From the NCBI RefSeq assembly GCF_012985205.1, contig NZ_JABEKS010000002.1:62001-126000 (forward strand): a DNA stretch of 64,000 nt, given 5' to 3'. The position numbers and the translations under genes were made by a program. Within the stretch, counting starts at the first letter, position 1; each line of letters starts with the position of its first letter. Positions 16,932-24,538 of the stretch are shown here, piece after piece. The stretch is from Planctomonas sp. JC2975 (GTDB lineage: Bacteria; Actinomycetota; Actinomycetes; Actinomycetales; Microbacteriaceae). Under the pieces are notes generated by a model. That model searched no databases. It had not been told where the DNA came from and saw only the letters and a program-made list of their open reading frames with translations.

Positions 16932-17945
16932 GTGACCGATCTGCGCAAGGTTCCCCTGAACGTGCTCGACCTCGCCACGCGCGGGGCGGGCGCAAGCAAC
17001 GCGGATGCCGTGGCCGGCAGCATCCGACTGGCGCAAGTCGCCGAGTCGCTCGGCTTCCGCCGCTTCTGGGTGGCGGAACACCACGGAATGCCCGCCGTCG
17101 CCTCGAGTGCCCCTGCGGTTCTGATCGCGGGGATCGCGGCCAGAACCGAACGCATCCGCGTCGGCAGCGGGGGAGTGATGCTGCCGAACCACGCACCGCT
17201 CGTCGTGGCTGAGCAGTTCGGCACGCTCCGCGCGCTGTACGGCGACCGCATCGACCTCGGCATCGGACGCGCACCGGGCACCGACCCTGCGACCGCTGCG
17301 GCCCTGCGACGCTCTCAGGATGCCCTGGGCGCCGAAGACTTCCCGCAGCAGCTCCTGGACCTGCTCGGCTTCTTCACCGGGGGCTTCAGCCCGAACGATC
17401 CGCTGGCCGGGCTGCGCGCAGTGCCCGGTCTGGGGGATCAGCCAGAGGTGTGGCTGCTCGGATCCAGCGGATACAGCGCCCAGGTCGCTGCGGCGCTCGG
17501 CCTCCCGTTCGCCTTCGCACACCACTTCGCAGGAGAGCACACCGAGGATGCGCTGCTTCTCTACCGGGACCGCTTCCAGCCCAGCGAATCCCTCGAGCGG
17601 CCGCACGCCATGATCGCCGTCACGGTGCTCGCGAACGAGGATCCGAACGAGGTACGACGGCAGTCGCTGCCCGCTGCGATCTCGTTCCTGCAGATGCGCC
17701 GCGGACAGAAGCCGGAGCCGGTGTCGGTGGAGGAGGCATCCGCGTACGAATTCAGTCAGCTCGAGCTGGACTTCATCGCGGAGCGCAACGCACGTCAGGC
17801 GTTCGGTACGCCCGACGTCGTGCGCGACAGACTCGCATCCCTGCTCGCTTCGACCGAAGCCGACGAGCTCATGATCGCCTCCGGCGCAGCAGAAGCAGAT
17901 GCCCGAGCCCACTCCCTGGAGCTCGTCGCGGAACTCTTCGCCTGA
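16932..17945 (+). CDS. LLM-class (luciferase-like) flavin-dependent oxidoreductase
   Basis: A 337-residue TIM-barrel enzyme expected to use reduced FMN or F420. The N-terminal segment [21 protein letters not shown] is the signature of the MsnO8/YhbW-like subgroup, followed by [21 protein letters not shown] and the phosphate-binding strand [12 protein letters not shown]. Length fits the family. The GTG start at 16932 lacks an obvious ribosome site. It stands alone between a terminator hairpin and a repeat-rich intergenic region. The substrate cannot be predicted; members of this group are often annotated as generic alkanal monooxygenase-like proteins. Confidence 0.88.
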   Translation: MTDLRKVPLNVLDLATRGAGASNADAVAGSIRLAQVAESLGFRRFWVAEHHGMPAVASSAPAVLIAGIAARTERIRVGSGGVMLPNHAPLVVAEQFGTLRALYGDRIDLGIGRAPGTDPATAAALRRSQDALGAEDFPQQLLDLLGFFTGGFSPNDPLAGLRAVPGLGDQPEVWLLGSSGYSAQVAAALGLPFAFAHHFAGEHTEDALLLYRDRFQPSESLERPHAMIAVTVLANEDPNEVRRQSLPAAISFLQMRRGQKPEPVSVEEASAYEFSQLELDFIAERNARQAFGTPDVVRDRLASLLASTEADELMIASGAAEADARAHSLELVAELFA

Positions 17946-17950
17946 CCGCC

Positions 17951-18060
17951 CTCCCGAGGGTGCCCGTTCCTCCGCCCGAGCGTGCCCGTTCCTCATCCCG
18001 AGGGTGCCCGTTTCTCCTCCCGAGGGTGCGCGTTTCTCCTCCCGAGGGTGTCCGCGACCG
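17951..18060. repeat. five tandem 22-bp repeats
   Basis: Five consecutive 22-base units with consensus ctcccgagggtgcccgttYctc; the last unit is degenerate at its 3' end. No spacers, so not a CRISPR. A related sequence lies on the opposite strand near 51785-51825, suggesting a dispersed intergenic repeat family. Confidence 0.8.
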
Positions 18061-18202
18061 CTGCACATTGCAGAAGACCAGGTCTTTAGACGGGGTCCTT
18101 CTGCGAACCACCTCGGGGCGCGCCCCGACGTCCCTCGGCACGCCGTAAAGCGACGTGCCGAGCCTCCGACGGCGGGGACCCCGCCTGACAAGTACGAGAT
18201 AC
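18061..18202. other. intergenic region with four successive hairpins
   Basis: No gene seen. Inverted repeats: GCAGAAGACC/GGTCCTTCTGC (18070-18104, one bulge), palindrome CGGGGCGCGCCCCG (18114-18127), CTCGGCACG/CGTGCCGAG (18134-18162) and GGCGGGG/CCCCGCC (18171-18185). It may be a structured RNA or a cluster of palindromic repeats. Confidence 0.5.
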
Positions 18203-18238
18203 AGAAGAAGGACCGGTCAATCGACCGGTCCTTCTTCT
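18203..18238 (-). terminator. terminator of tRNA-Pro
   Basis: Perfect 16-bp stem (inner arm gaccggtccttcttc) with a 4-base loop, 6 bases past the 3' end of the tRNA gene on the minus strand. Confidence 0.75.
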
Positions 18239-18244
18239 ATAACG

Positions 18245-18318
<74 letters not shown>

Positions 18319-18471
18319 ATGGCCCCGAAAGGCCTTCATAAGGATACACGGTGTCAGGGCGCCCTCATGACCACGGGCCCCGACGGATGCCCGAGGCGCG
18401 AACGCTCGGAATCAGCTCGAGGAAGCGATACGGGGCCCGCGACTCGATCAGAGGATTCTGGCCGTGACAAC

Positions 18472-20802
18472 TCACCCCTGGCCGCCTCCGCCTCCGCCTC
18501 CGGGTCCGCCACCGTTACCGTTCCCGCCTCCGGGGGTCTGCCCAGGTGGATTCGGCCCGTTCCCGGGAGCCGGATTACTCGGGGTAGTGGTCTTCGGCGT
18601 CGACGGCGGCTTCGGAGCACCGCCCGCGCCGTAGATGAGCTTGTTGTCGGGTGCCGGGAAGGCGGCTCCACCGTAGACGGAGTCGAGGGCGCTCTGGATC
18701 TGTTTCACCACGTTGAACTTGACGTTGTTGCCCTGGACCCCGTTGAAGAAATAGTGGTGGAAATCGAGGGTCAGCGGACTCGTGATGAGTCCGATCCAGG
18801 TCGCCTGCGCCACCTTGCTCGTCGAGGTGACCAGCCAGTTCTCGTGCGCGTAGTCCGTCGTTCCGGTCTTGCCCATGATCGGGACGCCGTCATTGGGGTT
18901 CGCGCCGGTCGCAGTGCCGGCGGTGAGAACGTGCTGGAGGGCCCAGGTCACGGTCGCGGCGATGTTCTCCGGAATGGCCTGCGTGCACGTCGTCTTCGGT
19001 ACAGGGAGTTCCTTGCCTGACGAATCCACGACCTTGTCGATCGCGATCGGAGTGCAGGTGCGGCCGCCGTTCGCGATGCCCGCGTACGCGGTCGCCATCG
19101 AGAGCGGCGAGATGTAATTGGTGCCGATCACCATGGGCGGGTTGATGACCCACGGATTGCCATCCGGCGACGGGGCCGGGTTGGCCGAGTGTGCTCCGAG
19201 GGCATTCGCGGCATTCGAGATGTTGCAGAGGTTGAGCTTGGTGGCCATCATGGCGAACGCCGTGTTCACGGATGCCTCCGTCGCCTGCAGCACAGACATC
19301 GTGCCGCCTTCCGACGACTCGTCGTTGGCGACGTTCCAGGTGACTCCGTTGAACCCGTCGCCGCAGGTCGCGAAGGAATTCTCGTTGTACGTGTGCACGT
19401 TCGCATTGACGCTCTCGTAGAGCGAATGCCCCGCCTCGAGCCACGCGACGAGGTCGAATGCCTTGAAGGACGACCCGGTCTGGAATCCGTTCGACCCGCC
19501 GTAGGCGTAATCGGTCGTGTAGTTGATCGCGGTCGTGCCGGGGTCTGGGCTGCCGCTGTCGTCGAACTGCTTGTTCTCGACCATCGTGACGACTCGCCCT
19601 GTACCCACCTCCATCGACACGTTCGCGCCGCCGAGATCGAGGCTGTAGGTGGGTGGGATGTATCCGCTGAGCGCCGCCTGCGCTGTGTTCTGCAGATCGA
19701 GGTTGAGCGACGTGTAGACCTGGAGTCCGCCCTGCTGGAAGAGCTGCTGGCGCTGTTCGGACGTCTTGCCGAACACGGGGTCGGACTGCATGATGATCCG
19801 CACGTAGTCGCAGAAGAAGCCGGCGTCCGAAGCCACGGCGCTCTGGCATCCGGACGGCTTCGGGGTGATGTGCGGCTCGATCTTGGTGGCGACCGCCTGC
19901 GTGTATTCGGCCTTCGTGATCGTGTGGGCGACGAGCATCCGCTTCAGCACGTAGTTGCGCCGCTCCAACGTCGCGGGGAAACCCTTGGCCGAGACGTTGT
20001 CCGTAGATGTCGCCTGGTCGTCGATGCGCAGGTTGTTCGGGTTGTTCAAGATGGCGATCAGCGTCGCGGCCTGCGGCAGGTTGAGGTTCTTCGCGTCGAT
20101 GCCGAAGTAGTACTGCGCGGCGGCCTGCACGCCGTACACGCGACCGCCGAACCCCACGATGTTGAGGTAGCTGAGGAGGATCTGATCCTTGCTGTACCGC
20201 TTGTCGAGCCCGATGGCGTAGCGGATCTCCTGCATCTTGCGTTGAATGGTGACGCCGGTGGCGTCGTTGTAGCAGGCCTCGAACTTGGTCTGCTGCTTCT
20301 TCTGCACGTCAGCGCTCGCGTCGGGATCGACCGCGTCGTTCTGCTCGCAGCGCTGCACGAGGATGTTCTTCACGTACTGCTGCGTGATGGAGGATCCACC
20401 CTGCACGTTGTTGCCTGCGGCTGTGGACAATGCGCCGCGCACCGTGCCGACCAGGTCGATGCCGCCCTCGCTGTAGAACCGCGGGTCTTCCGTTGAGACG
20501 GCGGCGTCCTTGACGGACTGGGAGATGGCATCCCACGCGACGTCTTCGCGGTTCTGTGCGTAGAACGTCGCGATGGGGACGGCCTGGCCGCCCTTCTGCG
20601 CGTAGAACGTGGTCGTCTGGTCGAGGGGCTGGGGCGCGAGGTAGTCGGGCAGCCCGTCGAACGCGCCAGTCGCATCGCTCACCGCGAGGGAGGCGACGGC
20701 GGCCGCAGGTGTGACCGCGCTGACGACCAGAACGCCGGCAACGGCGCTCATGGCGATGAACCCGACGAGTGCCCCCCAGGCCTGCACAGCTGATCTCACC
20801 AT
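18472..20802 (-). CDS. class A penicillin-binding protein, first of three tandem paralogues
   Basis: Bifunctional peptidoglycan glycosyltransferase/transpeptidase, anchored by one N-terminal helix (residues about 9-36). Glycosyltransferase motifs: EDPRFYSEGG (Glu105, Asp106; the usual His is Glu112), GGSSITQQYVKN, RKMQEIRYA, ILLSYLNIVGFG. Transpeptidase motifs: SSFK (Ser444, Lys447), SVN (Ser511-Asn513), KTG (Lys645-Gly647). A Cys pair flanks an insertion after motif 2 (QRCEQ, ACYND). The 776-residue chain ends in a Pro/Gly-rich tail without PASTA domains. A TAGCCT hexamer lies 3 bases before ATG 20802 and 6 before GTG 20799, so the true first codon may be the GTG. Close paralogue of the next PBP, including its upstream sequence. 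Confidence 0.93.
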   Translation of the reverse strand: MVRSAVQAWGALVGFIAMSAVAGVLVVSAVTPAAAVASLAVSDATGAFDGLPDYLAPQPLDQTTTFYAQKGGQAVPIATFYAQNREDVAWDAISQSVKDAAVSTEDPRFYSEGGIDLVGTVRGALSTAAGNNVQGGSSITQQYVKNILVQRCEQNDAVDPDASADVQKKQQTKFEACYNDATGVTIQRKMQEIRYAIGLDKRYSKDQILLSYLNIVGFGGRVYGVQAAAQYYFGIDAKNLNLPQAATLIAILNNPNNLRIDDQATSTDNVSAKGFPATLERRNYVLKRMLVAHTITKAEYTQAVATKIEPHITPKPSGCQSAVASDAGFFCDYVRIIMQSDPVFGKTSEQRQQLFQQGGLQVYTSLNLDLQNTAQAALSGYIPPTYSLDLGGANVSMEVGTGRVVTMVENKQFDDSGSPDPGTTAINYTTDYAYGGSNGFQTGSSFKAFDLVAWLEAGHSLYESVNANVHTYNENSFATCGDGFNGVTWNVANDESSEGGTMSVLQATEASVNTAFAMMATKLNLCNISNAANALGAHSANPAPSPDGNPWVINPPMVIGTNYISPLSMATAYAGIANGGRTCTPIAIDKVVDSSGKELPVPKTTCTQAIPENIAATVTWALQHVLTAGTATGANPNDGVPIMGKTGTTDYAHENWLVTSTSKVAQATWIGLITSPLTLDFHHYFFNGVQGNNVKFNVVKQIQSALDSVYGGAAFPAPDNKLIYGAGGAPKPPSTPKTTTPSNPAPGNGPNPPGQTPGGGNGNGGGPGGGGGGGQG

Positions 20803-20805
20803 CCG

Positions 20806-20811
20806 AGGCTA
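20806..20811 (-). promoter_or_regulatory. -10 hexamer TAGCCT of the first PBP gene
   Basis: TAGCCT-N6-GTG (20799) or N3-ATG (20802). The stretch cacg-gtagcctc-ggRTGGT is shared with the second PBP gene. GTGACT 18 bases upstream could be the -35 element. Confidence 0.4.
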
Positions 20812-20891
20812 CGCGTGACGCTCGTTCGAGTCACGGCTTGCTGGGGGATGTCGCAGCTCGTGTCCGGATCGTGTCCGTCATTCTTCATCCG

Positions 20892-23351
20892 TCATCCGCC
20901 GGTAGCAGGGGGACTTGCGCCGTTCCCGCTGCCACCGGTTCCGGTACCGGTGCCGGACCCCGTGCCGGATCCGTTGCCTGGTGTGCCACCCGTGCCGGTA
21001 GTGCCGGTGCCGGTCCCCGATCCGTCTCCGGATCCCGAGGTCGTGCCGGTCCCGTTGCCATCGCCGGTCCCGTTCCCGCTGCCGTCGCCGTTGCCGGTGC
21101 CGTCTGTGCCGTTCTGCGAGGTCTGGCCGTTGTCCGACTGGGTGGTCGACGACTTGGCGGATCCATAGATCAGCGAGGTGGGCGGGGTCGTGAACTCGGA
21201 TCCGCCGTACACGTCGTCGAGCGCCTTCAAGATCGTGCGGTCGGCGTAGAACTTCGCGTTGTTGAGCGGGGATCCGTTGAAGTAGTAGTCGCGCAGGTCG
21301 TGGCTTCCGCTGATCTGACCCACCCACGTGGCGTTCGCCACCTTGGAGCTCGACGTCACGAGCCAGTTCTGCTGGTAGCTGTCGGTCGTACCCGTCTTGG
21401 CGAGGATCGGCGTGCCGTCATAGGGGTTCGCGGACGTCGCCGTTCCGGCTGTGATCACATGCTCGAGCGTCCAGGCGAGTGCCGCAGCGACGGTCGACGG
21501 GATGGCTTGCGTGCACGTCGACTTCGGCACCGCGACGCTCGCGCCCGTCGTCGTCACGATCTGGTCGATCGCCACGCTGGAGCAGTACATGCCGTTGTTC
21601 GCGATCGCTGCATAGGCGGTCGCCATCGTCAGCGGAGCGATGTAGTTCGTGCCGATGACCATGGACGGCACGATCTGGAACGGATTCGCCGACGGTGATG
21701 CCGAGTGCACGCCGAGTGCCTTGGCGACGTTCGCGATGTTGCACAGATCGAGCTGGGTGGCCATCTGCATGAACGCGGTGTTGACGGACGACTCCGTCGC
21801 GGCCAGCACGCTCATCTGCCCGCCCTCGGATGACGAGTCGTTGCTCACCGGATACGATCCGCCGCTGAGCTTGCCGCCTTCGCACGACGCGGTGAAGTCA
21901 CTGAACGGGAACGCGTATCCGGAGTAGTGGCCGTCGACGGTTTCGGATGCCGAGTGCCCGGCTTCGAACCACGCGGCGAGATCGAACGCCTTGAACGACG
22001 ATCCGGTCTGGAAGCCGTTCGACCCGCCGTACGCGTTGTCCGTGTTGTAGTTGATGGCCGTACTGCCCGGGTCACCACCACCGGTGTCGTCGAACGCCTT
22101 GTTCTCCACCATCGTGACGATGCGACCGGTGCCCACTTCGACGGAGACATTGGAGCCGCCGATGTCCACCTCGGAATCGGATGACGGCACCCACGTGCTC
22201 AGGGCCGACTGCGCTGTGCCCTGCAAGTCGAGGTTGAGCGTCGTGTAGACGTTCAGGCCGCCGCGCTGGAAGCTCAGCTGCCTGGCATCCGCCGTCTTGC
22301 CGAACGCCGGATCCTGCAGCATCACGTGCTGCACGTAGTCGCAGAAGAACCCGGCGTCGTACGCGACGGCGGACTGGCATCCGGATTGCAGCTCGGTGAT
22401 CTTCGGCGTGACCGGCGTGGCGACCGCCTGCTTGTACTGTGCTTGCGTGATCGAGGAGTGCACGAGCATCCGCTGCAGAACGTAGTCGCGACGCTCCTTC
22501 GTGAGCTTGTACCCGTTGTCCGCGTTGTTCGCCGGGTTCGTCGTCTTGTCCTCGTCGATGCGCAGGTTGGACGGGTTGTTCACGATCGCGACGAGGGTCG
22601 CCGACTGCACGATGTCGAGATCCTTGGCGTCCACGCCGAAGTAGTGCTGGGCGGCGGCCTGGATGCCGTAGACCTGACCGCCGAAGCCGACGATGTTGAG
22701 GTACGACTGCAGGATCTGCTGCTTGCTGTAGCGCTGGTCGATGCCCATCGCGTACCGCATCTCCTGAAGCTTGCGCGACACGGTGACGCCGGCGGCGTCC
22801 TGGTAGCACTGCTCGAACGCTGCCTGCTGCTTCGCCTGTTCAGCCTTGGATGCCGTGGAATCGACGACGTCCTGCTGGTCGCAGCGCTGCACGAGCACGT
22901 TCTTCACGTACTGCTGCGTGATGGACGAGCCGCCCTGCACATCACCGCCCGACGAGGTGGCGATGACGGCGCGGATCGTGCCGAGCACGTCGATGCCGCC
23001 CTCCGAGTAGTACCGCGGATCCTCCGTGTCGACAGTGGCGTCCTTCGCCGACTGCGCCATCTGATCCCATGACACGTCCTGGCGATTCTGGGCGTAGAAC
23101 GTCGCGATCGGGACATTCTGGCCGCCCTTCTGGGCGTAGAACGTCGTCGTCTGGTCGAGCGGTTGCAGCGCGAGATAGTCGGGGAGGCCATTGAAGGCTC
23201 CGGTCGCATCGCTCACGGCGAGTGAGGTCACGGCGGCTGCGGGAGTCGCGGCGGCCGCGACCAGCACGGCGGCCACAGCGCTCATGGCGACGAAGGCGCC
23301 GAAAGCTGCCAGACGTCGGGACGAGGGTGCGCGAGTCGAACGGAATACCAC
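20892..23351 (-). CDS. class A penicillin-binding protein, second tandem paralogue
   Basis: An 819-residue bifunctional peptidoglycan synthase. One N-terminal helix (residues about 14-40), then the glycosyltransferase domain with EDPRYYSEGG (Glu110, Asp111; Phe and His of the usual motif are Tyr and Glu117), GGSSITQQYVKN and RKLQEMRYA. The transpeptidase domain has SSFK, SVN and KTGTTD. Conserved cysteines (QRCDQ, EQCYQD; SGCQS, FFCDY) suggest disulphides outside the cell. The C-terminal 80 residues are Gly/Thr/Ser/Asp/Asn repeats built from a six-base DNA repeat. GTG 23351 is 6 bases after TAGCCT. It ends 89 bases before the first PBP gene; gene order and similarity imply local duplication. 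Confidence 0.93.
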   Translation of the reverse strand: MVFRSTRAPSSRRLAAFGAFVAMSAVAAVLVAAAATPAAAVTSLAVSDATGAFNGLPDYLALQPLDQTTTFYAQKGGQNVPIATFYAQNRQDVSWDQMAQSAKDATVDTEDPRYYSEGGIDVLGTIRAVIATSSGGDVQGGSSITQQYVKNVLVQRCDQQDVVDSTASKAEQAKQQAAFEQCYQDAAGVTVSRKLQEMRYAMGIDQRYSKQQILQSYLNIVGFGGQVYGIQAAAQHYFGVDAKDLDIVQSATLVAIVNNPSNLRIDEDKTTNPANNADNGYKLTKERRDYVLQRMLVHSSITQAQYKQAVATPVTPKITELQSGCQSAVAYDAGFFCDYVQHVMLQDPAFGKTADARQLSFQRGGLNVYTTLNLDLQGTAQSALSTWVPSSDSEVDIGGSNVSVEVGTGRIVTMVENKAFDDTGGGDPGSTAINYNTDNAYGGSNGFQTGSSFKAFDLAAWFEAGHSASETVDGHYSGYAFPFSDFTASCEGGKLSGGSYPVSNDSSSEGGQMSVLAATESSVNTAFMQMATQLDLCNIANVAKALGVHSASPSANPFQIVPSMVIGTNYIAPLTMATAYAAIANNGMYCSSVAIDQIVTTTGASVAVPKSTCTQAIPSTVAAALAWTLEHVITAGTATSANPYDGTPILAKTGTTDSYQQNWLVTSSSKVANATWVGQISGSHDLRDYYFNGSPLNNAKFYADRTILKALDDVYGGSEFTTPPTSLIYGSAKSSTTQSDNGQTSQNGTDGTGNGDGSGNGTGDGNGTGTTSGSGDGSGTGTGTTGTGGTPGNGSGTGSGTGTGTGGSGNGASPPATGG

Positions 23352-23357
23352 CCGAGG

Positions 23358-23363
23358 AGGCTA
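23358..23363 (-). promoter_or_regulatory. -10 hexamer TAGCCT of the second PBP gene
   Basis: TAGCCT, then CCTCGG (6 bases), then GTG 23351. No ribosome site is visible, consistent with a leaderless transcript. Confidence 0.45.
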
Positions 23364-23545
23364 CGTGGGCACTCTGGCCCTGCCGTGGACGACGACTATG
23401 TCTGGTCTCAGAAACGGGCCGAGGTCTTCTGGGAAACTCCGATGTACTTCGGGTGGGTGAGCCGACAGGTGGCGGGCGACATCAGGCGACGGGCTCCTCC
23501 GAGTCACGGCACCGCGTTCGGGCAGTCGGCCGCCGGCTTGAGGAA

Positions 23546-24538
23546 TCAGTCGACCGCGTCTTGAGGGATGAGCGTGATGAGTGTCGCCTCCGGCCTGCAG
23601 GCGAAGCGCACCGGTGCGTAGATGGAGGTGCCCAACCCGGCCGAGACGTTGAGGTAAGCGACGCGCAATGCGTGAGTCCACGTGCTCAGGCCCTTGGCCT
23701 GGCTGCGCGGAAGGTCGCAGTTCGTCACGAGCGCGCCGACGCCCGGAACGCAGACCTGGCCGCCGTGGGTGTGCCCGGCGAAGATCATGCTGGCGCCGTT
23801 CGTGACGAAGGAGTCCAGGATGCGTCGGTACGGCGCGTGAGCCACCCCGATCGACACGGTCGGCACGTCGGCCTCCAGCGCCGACATCCGATCCGGCCAC
23901 GTTCCGTCGGTCACCTCGGATGCGCGCAGCTCGTCGAGCTCGCCCGTCACCTTGTCCAGGCGGTCGAAGCTCCGGTGCGGGTCGTCCACGCCGAAGAACT
24001 CGATCCGCGTGCCGTTCACGGTCAGCTCGCCGGCGTGGTTGTTCAGATCCAGCCAGCCGAGCTCGTTCGTGAAGAATCCGGTCAGCTCGTTCGTATCCAG
24101 GTTGGACGGCTTCAACTGCAGTTTCGACGGACCGCTGAAGTATCGCATCGGGTTCTTCGGGATCGGACCGTAGTAGTCGTTGGATCCGTTGACGAAGACG
24201 CCGGGGATGCCGCGGAACGCCTCGAGCGCGTATTCAACGCCGTCGAATCCGCGCTGGTGCCCGAGGTTGTCGCCCGTGTCGACGATGAAGTCCGGCGCGA
24301 AGGCCGCGAGCGAACGGATCCACTCCTGCTTGTCCCGCTGCCACGGCGCCATGTGCAGGTCACTGAGGTGCAGAACCCGGATCGGCTTGGCGCCCGCCGG
24401 GAGTACCGGGGCGCTGACCTGCCGCAGGGCGTACCAGCGACGCTCGATCAGCGTGCCCCAGACGACGGCGGCAGCGGATGCCACCCCGAGGGCGAGCGCG
24501 ACCGTCGCGATCGCGCTCCCGCCCCCGCGGCGTGTCAT
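23546..24538 (-). CDS. membrane-anchored metallophosphoesterase (calcineurin-like)
   Basis: A 330-residue protein with one N-terminal helix (residues about 8-28) and a calcineurin-like metallophosphoesterase domain: DLHM (metal ligands), GDN, GSND in place of the common GNHD, and GHTHGGQ near residue 255. Its ATG overlaps the PASTA-type PBP stop (TGATG), the same pairing as ponA2 (Rv3682) and Rv3683 in Mycobacterium tuberculosis. The substrate is unknown; context suggests a cell-envelope phosphoester, and YkuE-like or UDP-sugar/lipid pyrophosphatase activities are conceivable. Active site should face the outside or the membrane surface depending on the orientation of the helix. Confidence 0.88.
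   Translation of the reverse strand: MTRRGGGSAIATVALALGVASAAAVVWGTLIERRWYALRQVSAPVLPAGAKPIRVLHLSDLHMAPWQRDKQEWIRSLAAFAPDFIVDTGDNLGHQRGFDGVEYALEAFRGIPGVFVNGSNDYYGPIPKNPMRYFSGPSKLQLKPSNLDTNELTGFFTNELGWLDLNNHAGELTVNGTRIEFFGVDDPHRSFDRLDKVTGELDELRASEVTDGTWPDRMSALEADVPTVSIGVAHAPYRRILDSFVTNGASMIFAGHTHGGQVCVPGVGALVTNCDLPRSQAKGLSTWTHALRVAYLNVSAGLGTSIYAPVRFACRPEATLITLIPQDAVD

Noticed and set aside
17951-18060. CRISPR-like array
   Set aside because: Units are directly adjacent, with no unique spacers and no cas genes.
19189-20496. 435-codon plus-strand frame over the first PBP
   Set aside because: Antisense shadow rich in Val, Glu and Arg; the PBP frame carries all catalytic motifs.
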